Assembly: GCA_036186865.1 (NCBI GenBank)
Contig: AP025045.1
Location: 20,231,382 to 20,295,381 of the forward strand
DNA length: 64,000 nt
Source: Eustoma russellianum
Lineage: Eukaryota; Streptophyta; Magnoliopsida; Gentianales; Gentianaceae
Reading direction: 5' to 3'
Positions 1 to 10,195 of this stretch are shown here, one piece after another. Made by a program: the position numbers and the translations under genes. The first letter of the stretch is position 1. Every line of letters starts with the position of its first letter. The notes under the pieces are model-generated. The model saw nothing but the letters and a program-made list of their open reading frames with translations, was not told where the DNA came from and ran no database searches.

Positions 1-70
1 GAAGAAGAGAATAGTCTTGCTTGATCTTGAAAGAATATGAACTTCGGCTTGGCTTTGTCTTGAACACTTT

Positions 71-83
71 GCCTCTATTTATA
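71..83 (-). promoter_or_regulatory. TATA-like box of the family A LTR
   Basis: The minus strand reads TATAAATAGAGGC, a good plant TATA box. The matching place in the intact A LTR (about 46915) is a weaker TATGATAAAA, so this copy keeps the better box. Confidence 0.45.
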
Positions 84-617
84 GGTGTGAATGGCACGCC
101 TAGGCTGCTGAAAACTCCCTTCAAATTTGTCTTTAATGCCTTGGAAGATTTCCTTGTATAATATGGTGGCAAACCTTTTCTTACTTGGCAAAATATGATT
201 GGACGAACGACTTGTCTTCGCCTAGTTGTCACTTCATGATTGGCCATCATTTATCCACCTTGGCACTCCATAAAATGATCTGGAAATTCAACCAAAAATC
301 TAAAACACATGCTCAAATACACACAAGTTAAGTTTCAATCAATCAAGATATGATTGACCCGCAATTTTAGAAGAAATTAGAGCAAAATGAGGAATAAAAA
401 TCGGCCATATTGAAACATGTGCTAAAACTTCAGCATTTGTTTTGTTTTGAAATGTTTCCATGTGTGTCTAGCATTCTTCAATATCACCAATCACATGTGG
501 TTTATGTTGAGAAATATGTTTGCATAATTTTCAAAGTCACGATTTTAAGTGGTGAATGCATAAAAATGTCACACATGGTCTTATATGTGATTAAAAGTTG
601 AAAAAGTTAAGAAAAAC

Positions 618-882
618 GACATCGATTTCTCAGGTTGTTGCACTTCGATTGATTGATGTACTTTGATCTCTCACATCGATCAATCTATGTAAGGCAGTGA
701 AAGTTCAAGACTTTACTGTGAGACATCGATCTCTAAACCTGAGACATATCGATCGATCGATGTATACATCAAACCCTCACTTCGATCGATCGATGTAGGT
801 CAGAGACAAACTGTGAAACTTACTGTGAGACATCGATCTCTGAAGCTGAGACACTTCGATCGATCGATGTCTAGGGTTTTTA
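618..882. repeat. ATCGATCGAT-rich near-palindrome cluster in family B LTR
   Basis: About 265 bp carry repeated near-palindromes of the type CTTCGATCGATCGATG and CATCGATCTCTGAAGC, separated by GAGAC/CTGAG spacers. The same block occurs inverted at 53577-53830 and 59745-59990, so it is a conserved part of the family B LTR and not a random satellite. Confidence 0.8.
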
Positions 883-2024
883 GAAATATTTTTCTAAAAT
901 GTGATAAAATGGTTGCTTTCATTTGTATGTGATTTATACATGTTTATTATGTGGATAATATGTGTTTTTGACGATTATAAATAACTTGTGACTAACGTGC
1001 CTTGCAAGTTTCTACAACTTACCAAAAGGGCAAAATTGATATTTTGAGTTTTATAGGAACATGATATGGTGGAAATACTTCAAGGACTTATTCTCATCTT
1101 ATTTATCATAAAAAAGTGGTATTACAGTTATTTCTGACCATCAGAGTCATTTCTGGAGTTTCTCTCACCAGGAGCATTTTGGTCATTGTACCCCTGAGGG
1201 TATTTTTGATATTTTCACTCAAGGAATCTCTTGAGTATGTTCTTATCTTCATTCTGGAGTTGAGTTAAGATTATCTTGAAGGTTATATGGTGGCTTTATA
1301 TTATTTTTCTCAAATGATGATATTATCGACAGTAGCGGGATATGTGACGGGTTGTGATGTGACATTCTATTTCTTTCTTGAAGACCTTCCTCTATATGTT
1401 ATTGGAGTATATTTATCATCATATTTTAGAGAATTTAATGGTGTTAAAGGTGTGGAAATGATCACAACATACAAGAAGAAATATTGAGAATTTTGGTGTT
1501 ATATGTTGACATAATCTTGTCAACTATTAATTGTTGATTTCTTCTTCAAACATCTGAGCTGATATACACGTATATATGTTGAAAAACGTGCATATGCATT
1601 TGGAGATGATGTGTAATTCATTTTATGGATTGGTGACCAGTGTACCAACCAAAAAGAACCTAGTTGTCAAAATTGCCAACTTGGAAATTCTACTTTTTGA
1701 ACCCAACGGCTACTATGGAGATTTTTGGAGCTGTTTTTGGTTTGAATTTTTCAACTCCCACATGCCTATTCTCAATCCAAGGAGTTGAGGGGATAGTGGA
1801 GGAATATGATATTCTATCTTCTTCTTATTATCTTCATTTTGCAAAGGATAATTAAGATATTCCAAGGTGGAAATTTCAACCAACAATGTGATTCCTAGGT
1901 GGACCAATCATTTTGCTTTATGTTGCCAAGTGTACAAGACCAACCAATGATGTGAAGACACTTAAGCATTGATGATATAGATGGTGGCACATTGGAGGTC
2001 TTATCTTCAAGAGCCATTTCACAC

Positions 2025-2034
2025 TATAAATAAG
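2025..2034 (+). promoter_or_regulatory. TATA box of the solo family B LTR
   Basis: TATAAATAAG lies at the position of the conserved TATAAATAGG box in the other B LTR copies (minus strand, 58591-58600 and 18420-18429). A transcript would run rightward. Confidence 0.55.
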
Positions 2035-3972
2035 AGGCAAACGATGAAGAAGAAGAACACACTTGAAGCTCACTTGAAAACAATAGTTGATTTGTCTAGC
2101 TATCTTCTTCTTGTCATTCTTGTTCCATTCTTTGTAGCCAAGGTGTTCTTGTGGTATTTGTTGGAGAGCTACAAGCCTCTTGAGCTTCATTTGTAAGATT
2201 GATTAGACAATTCTATAAGGCTACATCAATAGGTGGTAGAGGTGTTGCAACTAAGTGTTGTATAGAAGGTGTTCATCCAAGTCTTGAATAGGGTTGGTGA
2301 TTAACCCAAGGATCAAGCTTGGTTCTTGTTGTAATTTCGTTCATACCATTGTGAAATCCAAGTTAAGGTGTTCTTTGGGACTAGAGTAGGTTACATTGAC
2401 CGAACCAGGATAAATTCTCGGTGTTCTTATCTTGTTTCTATATTTTTGCATTCTGCCCGTTTTCACTACAGTTTTCACACAACTTCTCATGTTTTGAAAA
2501 AAAATAGCTAAACACTTTCAAAATTCGTGATTTTTGGTGGAGTTATATTTAGGTTGTTAGCTTTCATTTGTAATGAGAATCACTTGATTTGAGCAAGGGA
2601 AAGTTAGTCTTTCAGTCGTTGCAAGATAACTGCTCCAATCTGGCTGCAATCTGACCAGTTTTGAGAAAACTTGAATTCTGTTTTAACTAAGAATTGTTAA
2701 AGGTCAGGGCCTTTTGGTATCATAAACTAGACATCCTAAGGAGTGTATTGACATAAACTTCAGCCTTTTTAGTTAAGTATTCAAAGAGAAACATGTTTTT
2801 CAATTTCAGCAACATTCTATCCAATTCAGTCCAAATTGACCATCTGAATCTTTTTATTTGTTTGAAGGGTTATCTGATTTTTGGACAGAGTCTTGTCAAA
2901 ACGTTGAAGTTGAGTTCTGAAAATTTTCATAAATTTTGGAGTTGTATACACTAATTTTTGAATTTTTTAAAAACGGGTTCTGAATCTGAGGTAGTCAGAT
3001 TCTGTTTTCAAAGTGGATTTTTATCAAGGGTAGTAGTGTAATTTCTGCTAACCACTATTCACACCCCTCTAGTGCTGTTTATTGCAGGTTCACGGTCTAA
3101 CAATTTATCCTCCACCAATCAAAGTGTCAAAAAAGCTCCACCTAGGCTCCATATGATGTGTAATATGTGTGTACATCATAAGTACCATGTGCTGAAAATA
3201 CTTTTGCAAACTTTGTCAAATAATGATGTATAATCTTTACACAAATGGTAAATTTCAATCAACCCTTAATTGATTTTTCTAGAATACTCTAATATGTCTT
3301 GGATATATAAAAAGAGTCTAGATACATGTTACACCATGACCAAAACGTTCCAAGCATAGTAAGTGTAGAAAACCGAACTTTCGACTTTCGTCGATTGCGT
3401 GATTTTTCTCCGATTAATCTCAAACTTCTTGGACATGTAATATATGTTATGCCACACATATTATACATAAAATAAAGTGTATTTTCAGCTCCCATATCTG
3501 AGTTTAAAAACACCCCATATGTCAAAAATATTTGAGTTTGAATTTTCAACAAATCAAGCGAAATTTTAGGTGATTGATGTGTGTAAACACGGTATGACTT
3601 TGGGGCTGATTTTGACATAAGGTGCCCAAAATGTCTAAGTATTTTGGTTGTATATAGGCTGGCCATCTTTATATGGTAAGTGCGTGACATGTCGGTGATG
3701 GTTCGGTAGTGACCCGATGCGACAATTTTTGGTTTATGTACTCATGACATATCGACAAAATTATGGTAATAATATGACTTGTAATGTATGATATGTGACC
3801 TGTATATACTCACAAGTATGATATGTATATGGTGGTATGTTGTCGACGTATGTTTATGATGTGTATGACGTATCGGTGGAACGTCGGGATAGAACGTATA
3901 ATTCGTCGTTATAAAGAAAATATGTATATATATATATGTACTTATATATATATATATATATATTTTGATAAA

Positions 3973-3982
3973 NNNNNNNNNN
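3973..3982. other. Assembly gap (10 N)
   Basis: Ten N follow a TA-dinucleotide tract and precede TTTTTATTAAGT, the reverse complement of the LINE A 3' end. The gap therefore hides the LINE A poly(A) tail and its 3' junction. The true missing length is unknown. Confidence 0.95.
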
Positions 3983-4116
3983 TTTTTATTAAGTAAACTC
4001 ACTTATGGTGTGAGAAAACCGTATTGCAACCTTGATAGTGTCAGCATAAGAAAATAACGCATGAAGTGATTCTAGTATGCGTAACCTCCAGTCATATATG
4101 ATATGCCGTATTAAAA

Positions 4117-4161
4117 CCTTGTTAAGTAAAACCACCCTTGTGGATAAAACCTTAACGAAGG
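4117..4161 (-). other. LINE A 3'-UTR stem-loop (distal)
   Basis: Arms CCTT + GTTAAG (4117-4126) pair with CTTAAC + AAGG (4151-4161, one bulged G). They enclose an inner hairpin CCAC-CCTT-GTGG (4132-4143). The LINE B counterpart at 10151-10195 keeps the inner hairpin but has GCCGGG/CCCGGC in the outer stem, so four base pairs changed on both sides. This lies about 130 bp from the 3' end, where a LINE RNA could be recognised by its own reverse transcriptase. Confidence 0.7.
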
Positions 4162-4597
4162 AAAAAAGCGTACATATTTATATAAGAGGAAGGTTGAATG
4201 TAAATGATAGATAAGTGATCAAAAAGAGATAACAGTAGACTAATAGTTGCAGCAGCCAGCATTGCAGCATTTTGAAGCTCTTCACATATCTTCCATATCA
4301 ACGCCATACAAGTACCTCGCACATCAAGATGAATCATAAGGCAAGTAGCTGTGTCAATCCAATATGGATGAGTTAGTGGGAGAAAACATACCCAAGTTGC
4401 CCATAGCCATATGACCATGGGCAACCTCCAATTGTTGTTGCAATAAGTGAAAGCCCACAGTGAGAGCAGCATGCATGATGTCCAATCCTCAAACAAATTG
4501 CACAAACACAAGACATTACCCACAATCATTGAAAGTGTTAGAGTATCAATAATATGTAGATACCAAAAGTATATGTAGAAGTAGACATACCAAGGCT

Positions 4598-4622
4598 GCC
4601 TACACCCATGATTGGCGTAGGC
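4598..4622 (-). other. LINE A 3'-UTR stem-loop (proximal)
   Basis: GCCTACACC (4598-4606) pairs with GGCGTAGGC (4614-4622) across a 7-base loop, with one wobble pair on the RNA strand. The LINE B counterpart (10842-10865) is GCCTGTACT/AGTACAGGC. Four pairs differ and all remain paired. It lies just after the ORF2 stop, in sequence otherwise shared by both LINEs (ACCAAGGCTGCCT). Confidence 0.65.
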
Positions 4623-4648
4623 AACCCCCAACATTGTAGGCCAATCCA

Positions 4649-7600
4649 TCAGAGGCGAAAATTGGGTAGAGAAGCATCCAGCATCAAAGACCCTTGGACA
4701 TCACAAGGTAGTGACGCAACCGAAGTATATAATTTAACACCGGCTGTATGTAATCCATATCGTGCTAAGTAATATGCAGCGTAGTTTGCCTGTCGTGGAC
4801 AATAGCAGAGTGTGGAACCATTCAGCCGCAGCATCTGTATTACACGTTGAATCTCCATTCCGACTGATCCTGTGTAGTTTGAAGAGTGACTAACCAAGTG
4901 AAGTAGATGACAGCAATTTGTTTCTACGTACAGACCTGCATAATGAACAACATAATATAGAAGAGAAAACAGCAAAGCCTGCAATTCAGCCCGAGCTGGT
5001 GGGACACACGGCAGTACATAACAAATGGCATAGATAAATCGCCCATATTCATCCCGAAGTACCGCACCAGCTGCGGCTTTTGTGCGTCCAACAGAAGCAT
5101 CCACATTCAATTTCATACGGCCGGATGAAGGAAGGGGCCATTTGACAAGTCTATGCTGACAACGCTTTAACTTTGGCGAGAATCCTTGGGCAACTAGCTG
5201 AGGAAGAGATTTTGCAAATTTGCGACCTTGAAGTTTTGCACACCACGTAAATATATGTGAACGGACTTGTTGAAAGAGATGATTCGATGAAAATGTGTTG
5301 TCACCAAACTTGATAGAAGAATATTCTTTCCAAATCCCCCATGTAACTAGTGTTGGTATTACTGCTCTCACATGTCCTTGCATCGTAGCCATGGATGCTT
5401 GACGCCACAAACATAAAAGATACGAATATATAGTATTCTGGCGAGGCATAGGACCAGACAGCAAATTGGCTACTTGTATCCACAAGGATTTAATTGATGG
5501 ACAATGCAGAAAGATATGATCACGAGTATCCGACTGTGCCATGCAAAATACACATTGAGATGGGTAAATCACTTGCCATGCCCGAAGATTGTTGGTTAAA
5601 GGAAGTGAATGACACCACAAATGCCACAAAAAGAACTTCGCGTTTGGGGGCGATGTAGGCCACCAAATGTATTTCGATGCCTCGAACAATGGTGTTTGCG
5701 TGTGGCACAGCGAATATGCCGATTTAATAGTGTATTGACCAAGGGTATCAGCAGGCCAGCTATAGCCATCCGCTGTGAAAATAGTATTAAGCTGCATGTA
5801 ATCATGAGTATCGCAAATACGCTTCCAAGTGGTAGAGTCATAAATGTGTGCATAGATATCATTTCTGCAGCCATATTTCGCCCAGCTAAAAATAGCCCAC
5901 AACGAACCAGAAGAGTGAAACTTCCACCATAATTGCCCATCATACACTTTCTGTAGCAGCTCTAAACTTCGAATACCCAACCCACCACTGTCAACTGGGC
6001 GACATATTTGATCCCAAGACATCCAATGGTGCTGACCATTCCATAAGAAAGATGCTATTTTCCGGTTCAAGACCGTGATTACACTTTTTGGCAGTCTAGA
6101 ACTTGCTATAATGTGGATAGGCATAGTAGACAAAACATGTTTGATTAGGACCAGGCGGCCTGCCATAGATAACAAATTCGACGACCAAGCATTAAACCGC
6201 TTGTCAAAATGCTCTATCAATGAGGTGCAATATGACGAACGGTTTATCCCCTTGGATAAATGGGATCCTAAGTACTTAATGGGCAAATTGACCAGATGCA
6301 TATTTAGCTGTTGTGCCACTCGTCGTCCTACCACAGTTTTCCCAACGACGAGTTGGCTCTTTTGGAAATTAATTAATTGTCCGGATGCTGCTTGATAAGT
6401 ATCCAAAAATTGTTGAAAGCACCGCATGTTAGAAGAACTGCCATTGAGAAAAACCACCAAATTATCTGCAAAAGCCAAGTGGGATACTTGTGGCACCCGG
6501 CCAACTTGAAAGCCACGCAACTCCCCCGAAGCGAGTAAGGAATTGATACCCCGTGAGAAGCCTTCCGATGCTAATATAAATAACAATGGAGAAAGCGGGT
6601 CTCCCTGTTTGACTCCACGGGAGACAGGAAAAAAGCCCACTGGCTTGCCATTTATGAGAACCGAACACCTTGTAGCTGAGAAATTGTTCATGATCATTCG
6701 CACGAGTCTTGCATGAAAACCAAATTTGATCAAAAGTTGGCAAAGATACAACCAATCCACTCTATCGAAAGCCTTTGTCATATCAAGCTTTACGACGACA
6801 TGTCCGCCATAGATGCGTTTATCAATCATGTGGATCATCTCTTGAGCTAACAGAACATGATCAGTGATACTACGTCCCTTAAGGAACCCAGCTTGCTCAG
6901 GAGATATTAATCTCGGAAGAAGATCCGAAAGATGCAAAGCAATCAGTCTCGTGATAACTTTGGCCAGAAAATTTGTTAAGCAAATGGGACAATAATCACT
7001 AAATGATTGAGGATTTGATACCTTTGGAATGAGTGTGATTAATGTTGCCGCAAGCTGTTTAGGTGGACAGATACCAAGAAAAAATTCTTGCACAGCTTTG
7101 TGAACATCAGCTTTTATAGCAGACCAAAATGTACGATAGAAGGATCTGGGAAAACCATCTGGGCCAGCAGCACTAGAGGGACTAAGATCCCAAACAGCCC
7201 TCTGTACTTCTTGTATGTCTGGTAGAGCCATTAGAATTTCATTATCATGATTTGTCAAAATAGATGGAATAGATTGTAATAATGGCGATGCATCCGACAG
7301 GTGTTCCACAGCGAATAATGTTGCATAGTAATGTACTGCCTGGCGTTCAATATCTTCTTGCTGTAAATATTCCGTACCACTAGAATCAACAATTCGCGTA
7401 ATTGTTTGGCGTCTTCTTCGTTCCTTAACTGTTTGGTGATAATAATGTGTGTTTGCATCACCCTCCTTCATCCATTTCACATGCGATTTTTGCTGCCAAA
7501 ATAATGTAGCACGATGCTGCTGCTTTAACAGAGACGCCATGCTGCGATGGTACCTTTCACGTGAATGATCTGTGGGATTGTTGTCATACTCACGTTCCAA

Positions 7601-8512
7601 TCTTAGAGTTTCAGTTTCGGCCTCAGTAATAGAGTCAAAAATATTCCCAAAAATATCCTTATTCCATTGTTTGAGATGATGTTTAAGCTGCCGAAGTTTA
7701 TTGTAAAACCCAACCATCCCTCCTGTTGTAGCATAAGATTGCCAATGTTGCACAATATAATGATGGAAATCCGAGTGAGTGGTCCAGACATATAGATAGC
7801 GAAAAGCAGTTGTCCTAGCTGATCTATCCGAGAAACATTCAAGATAGAGTGGCCAGTGGTCTGACATGGTACGACTGAGATGCTGGTATGATACAGACTC
7901 AAATAAATCAAAGAAGCTAGATGTGCATAGATATCTATCCAATCTCCGCCAAACCCGACCAAGCCCTCGCCCATCACACCACGTAAAGGTGGAGCCCTGA
8001 TAGTTGATTGGAAGGAGCAAGCATGTGGATACACAATCATTAAAATCCTGCAGTGTGCGTAGTGAAGGAGAAGAACGGCCCTTGTGTTCATCTAACGTTA
8101 AAAATGTATTAAAATCTCCACCCAACAACCAAGGTAGTGCAGTCTCATGACGAATGTTGATCAGATCCTCCCAAAGAGGCCGACGCGCAGCAACCGTATG
8201 TAATCCATATACAAAAGTAGCATAAAATGTTTGACCTGTAGGTTTCCACTTCAGTTGCATGGAGTGATTTTGAATACCCAAGTGCTCCACGTCCAACTGT
8301 AAAAATGCTGCACTCCAGAAGATCCATATATTATCATTGCAAACTGAGACGGCTTTGGTAAAGCCTAGTTTGAGACGATAAAACAGCAAAGAAGAGGGTC
8401 GCAGTTTCGGCTCAATGAGAACCAGGAGATGTATATTATAACGACGTAATAAAGCAAAAAGACGCTGTAAGGAAGTACGAATACCCCTGATGTTCCAAAT
8501 CATTATCTTCAT
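4649..8512 (-). CDS. LINE A ORF2: endonuclease, reverse transcriptase, RNase H polyprotein
   Basis: About 1287 residues, uninterrupted. Numbered from an upstream in-frame ATG at 8527, domains in order are an APE-type endonuclease (LIEPK near 39, GGDFN near 138, SDHWPL near 240), reverse transcriptase (about 480-760), a zf-RVT finger (CVFC...H...C near 1030) and RNase H (NVDAS near 1143, RAELQAL near 1180). I chose the ATG at 8512, the sixth codon, because it overlaps the ORF1 stop as ATGA exactly as in LINE B and the product then starts MKIMIWNIRG like its sister. It would nick the target and copy LINE RNA there. Oddities: the RT catalytic box reads FADN (residues 688-689 Asp-Asn) where LINE B has YADD, and RNase H has ETN where LINE B has ESD. 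Probably catalytically dead. Confidence 0.9.
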   Translation of the reverse strand: MKIMIWNIRGIRTSLQRLFALLRRYNIHLLVLIEPKLRPSSLLFYRLKLGFTKAVSVCNDNIWIFWSAAFLQLDVEHLGIQNHSMQLKWKPTGQTFYATFVYGLHTVAARRPLWEDLINIRHETALPWLLGGDFNTFLTLDEHKGRSSPSLRTLQDFNDCVSTCLLLPINYQGSTFTWCDGRGLGRVWRRLDRYLCTSSFFDLFESVSYQHLSRTMSDHWPLYLECFSDRSARTTAFRYLYVWTTHSDFHHYIVQHWQSYATTGGMVGFYNKLRQLKHHLKQWNKDIFGNIFDSITEAETETLRLEREYDNNPTDHSRERYHRSMASLLKQQHRATLFWQQKSHVKWMKEGDANTHYYHQTVKERRRRQTITRIVDSSGTEYLQQEDIERQAVHYYATLFAVEHLSDASPLLQSIPSILTNHDNEILMALPDIQEVQRAVWDLSPSSAAGPDGFPRSFYRTFWSAIKADVHKAVQEFFLGICPPKQLAATLITLIPKVSNPQSFSDYCPICLTNFLAKVITRLIALHLSDLLPRLISPEQAGFLKGRSITDHVLLAQEMIHMIDKRIYGGHVVVKLDMTKAFDRVDWLYLCQLLIKFGFHARLVRMIMNNFSATRCSVLINGKPVGFFPVSRGVKQGDPLSPLLFILASEGFSRGINSLLASGELRGFQVGRVPQVSHLAFADNLVVFLNGSSSNMRCFQQFLDTYQAASGQLINFQKSQLVVGKTVVGRRVAQQLNMHLVNLPIKYLGSHLSKGINRSSYCTSLIEHFDKRFNAWSSNLLSMAGRLVLIKHVLSTMPIHIIASSRLPKSVITVLNRKIASFLWNGQHHWMSWDQICRPVDSGGLGIRSLELLQKVYDGQLWWKFHSSGSLWAIFSWAKYGCRNDIYAHIYDSTTWKRICDTHDYMQLNTIFTADGYSWPADTLGQYTIKSAYSLCHTQTPLFEASKYIWWPTSPPNAKFFLWHLWCHSLPLTNNLRAWQVIYPSQCVFCMAQSDTRDHIFLHCPSIKSLWIQVANLLSGPMPRQNTIYSYLLCLWRQASMATMQGHVRAVIPTLVTWGIWKEYSSIKFGDNTFSSNHLFQQVRSHIFTWCAKLQGRKFAKSLPQLVAQGFSPKLKRCQHRLVKWPLPSSGRMKLNVDASVGRTKAAAGAVLRDEYGRFIYAICYVLPCVPPARAELQALLFSLLYYVVHYAGLYVETNCCHLLHLVSHSSNYTGSVGMEIQRVIQMLRLNGSTLCYCPRQANYAAYYLARYGLHTAGVKLYTSVASLPCDVQGSLMLDASLPNFRL

Positions 8513-9830
8513 TGAGTTGACAGACAATCAAACGAATTTGAGAGTTCTGCTCGGGACCTTGTTAGAGGTGGAGAAGAAAGCTCTAAGGGATAACGTGTTC
8601 GACGAAGTAGACGAGGCGGTGCTTCAAAAGGAATTTTTGTAGTTGCTGCCATTGACGTTGTCGGATAATCGTCAGTTTGAGTGTGATCTGACTGCATAGC
8701 AGCGTGAATAAGTTCTTGCATGATCTCTGAGACTACTGCTACTGGGGTTGTATCATCATCCAATGCGTTTGATGTCTCCAAATGATTATGCGTGTCCTCA
8801 CTGTCAGACACAGAGAAAGGTTCATGGGAGTGTGTAATATCTGCCAAAAAACTATCATCAACCCCACGCAGCCTGGTAATGTCCTGCATATCCGAAATAA
8901 TGTGATTTGTTGTGATATCTGGCGATGCCGAAATTGGTATGGGCATCAAGTCATTATGTGGTGTAGAATAAGTTGTTTTTTAGGAGTCCATCTCTGATCC
9001 TTGGATGGACCAGCAGCAGCATATTTAATTTTGTGTTTGTTATCTCTAGATTGCTACTGGGCTTCTATGGGTTGCGGCAACTCAACTGTATCTTCTTTCT
9101 TTTGTGAGCTACAGTCCGTTGATTTATGACCCAATCTGAAACATTTGGAACAATAGCTTGGCAAATCCTCATATATTACCTGTTGTGCTATGACCTGGTT
9201 CAACGCTTGGATAAACATTTTGGACAGAAGATCCTGCAAAACATCGATTTCAATACACAAATGAGCGACTGACGGACTGATGGCTTCTGCAGTTGCAGTA
9301 TCGAGCTTCATAGAGGTCCCCAGCATCCGTCCAATTTGCATGAGGGCCGATTTCTGATGATAGTGCAATGGCAGCCCTAGAAACGAAACCCAAACTGGCA
9401 CTATGGGAACATCTACTGAGGGATCATACATGAGAGTCCATTTTGTAACCCTCATATATTTCCCCGTAATCATCCAACTTTGTCTTGCAAAGCATCTTAA
9501 GTAATCTTGTTCATGTTTAAAGTGAAGGATCACATGAGATGCGTCTAAAAGACCCACCTGTACCAGACCAGTAAAACCAATTCGATCAATCGTCAAACGA
9601 ATCGTGGCGATCGGCGGCTTGCCATACCAGAACGTTCCAACCAATGAAAATTTGTATGGCTCAGTGAGAGAAAAAATTTCTTCATCCGTAAATGAGATCA
9701 TAGGACTTCCCTTGTATTTTTGTATTGGTTTCTGTGGTATAGTAGTCGAGGGCAACGTTTGAAAGAGAGAGGCAAAGCTTTTCTTGTGAGTCAACCCCGT
9801 AGGGTTTATGGTGTGATCAAGTGCCGCCAT
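8509..9830 (-). pseudogene. LINE A ORF1: DUF4283/zinc-knuckle nucleic-acid-binding protein, broken
   Basis: The N-terminal 258 codons (9830-9054) encode a DUF4283-type domain (start MAALDHTINP; conserved GTFWYGKPP and WVSFLGLPLHYH stretches) and a CCHC knuckle, CSKCFRLGHKSTDC. A UAG at 9054-9056 ends the frame. Read-through continues with a QRWTPKK block also seen in LINE B ORF1, then the frame is lost at an A-run near 8976-8981. The acidic, Ser/Thr-rich C-terminal part is open from 8949 to 8509, where its TGA overlaps the ORF2 ATG. So one nonsense change and one single-base frameshift separate it from LINE B ORF1 (441 residues). The protein would coat LINE RNA. Confidence 0.85.
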
Positions 9831-10150
9831 GTTCGATCAGAAAGACTGTATTTTTAATAAGTTTGCAGCAACGGAATTGATAGAGAGGGATGTGGATCGC
9901 AGAAAAAGCAAAAGAATGACAAAGTAGGTCAGTGATTCCTTAGCGCCGCCATGAACGCATAGCCGCCAGAGCTCCATCCCGTTCCATATATACTTATATA
10001 TATATATACATTTTTTTTTATGAAAACACGTCTTTTATTAAGTGAAAACCTCACTTATGGCGGAGGAAACCATAGTACAGCAAAGTACAACGCAAATCCG
10101 CAATATGTGATTATCAGCATCCAGAATATATATGATATGCCGCATTAAAA

Positions 10151-10195
10151 CCTTGCCGGGTAAAACCACCCTTGTGGATAAAACCCCGGCGAAGG
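10151..10195 (-). other. LINE B 3'-UTR stem-loop (distal)
   Basis: CCTT + GCCGGG (10151-10160) pair with CCCGGC + AAGG (10185-10195, one bulged G) around the inner hairpin CCAC-CCTT-GTGG (10166-10177). Compared with LINE A at 4117-4161, four outer-stem pairs are changed in a compensatory way while the flanking A-rich loops are the same. Confidence 0.7.

Larger units (their letters stand above)
505..3102 (+). mobile_element. Solo LTR of SIRE-like family B (plus orientation)
   Basis: This 2.6 kb segment starts TGTTGAGAAATATG and ends GGTCTAACA, the TG...CA ends of a Ty1/copia LTR. It is the reverse complement of the family B LTR at 51352-53938, with the same length and the same ATCGATCGAT-rich block. 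There is no primer site, internal region or second LTR. It sits inside a family A LTR: bases before 505 and after 3102 join to match uninterrupted A sequence near 47330. The 5-bp flanks are GTTTA (500-504) and ATTTA (3103-3107), a duplication with one later mismatch. Solo LTRs arise by recombination between the two LTRs of a full element. Confidence 0.85.
1..3966 (-). mobile_element. Partial LTR of SIRE-like family A, interrupted by a solo LTR
   Basis: Positions 1-504 and 3103-3966 align with the family A LTR seen complete at 45857-48483 (1 corresponds to about 46800; 3103 onward to about 47335 onward), in the same orientation. By that comparison the element reads on the minus strand. The left end lies outside the window. 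The right end decays into an AT dinucleotide tract before the assembly gap, and the last 300 bp or so of the LTR are missing. No internal region is attached, so this may be a solo LTR or the rest of the element may be outside the window. A minus-strand TATA-like box (TATAAATAGAGG) lies at 71-83. Small ORFs here are not genes. Confidence 0.75.
3983..9985 (-). mobile_element. LINE A, near full-length L1-type non-LTR retrotransposon
   Basis: On the minus strand from right to left are a short 5' UTR (about 9831-9985), ORF1 (9830-8509, broken), ORF2 (8512-4649, open throughout) and a 3' UTR of about 660 bp ending at the gap. Order, ORF overlap and 3' UTR blocks match LINE B next door, so both belong to one clade. 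The 5' end sits beside an AT-rich stretch resembling the one at 3932-3966, which may be the target-site duplication, but low complexity makes this uncertain. RT and RNase H catalytic changes suggest the copy is dead despite its long ORF2. Confidence 0.9.

Noticed and set aside
618..882. CRISPR-like or independent satellite array
   Set aside because: The block is embedded at a fixed place in three LTR copies, and its spacers are not unique sequences.
3289..3690. 133-codon minus-strand ORF in the left LTR
   Set aside because: It lies in family A LTR sequence. The matching LTR at 47548-47748 keeps only part of it, so it is chance openness in a non-coding repeat.
4152..4649. 165-codon minus-strand ORF after LINE A ORF2, rich in Trp/Leu/Cys
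   Set aside because: It lies in the LINE 3' UTR. The frame is not continued in LINE B beyond a short block, and hairpin structure accounts for the local conservation.
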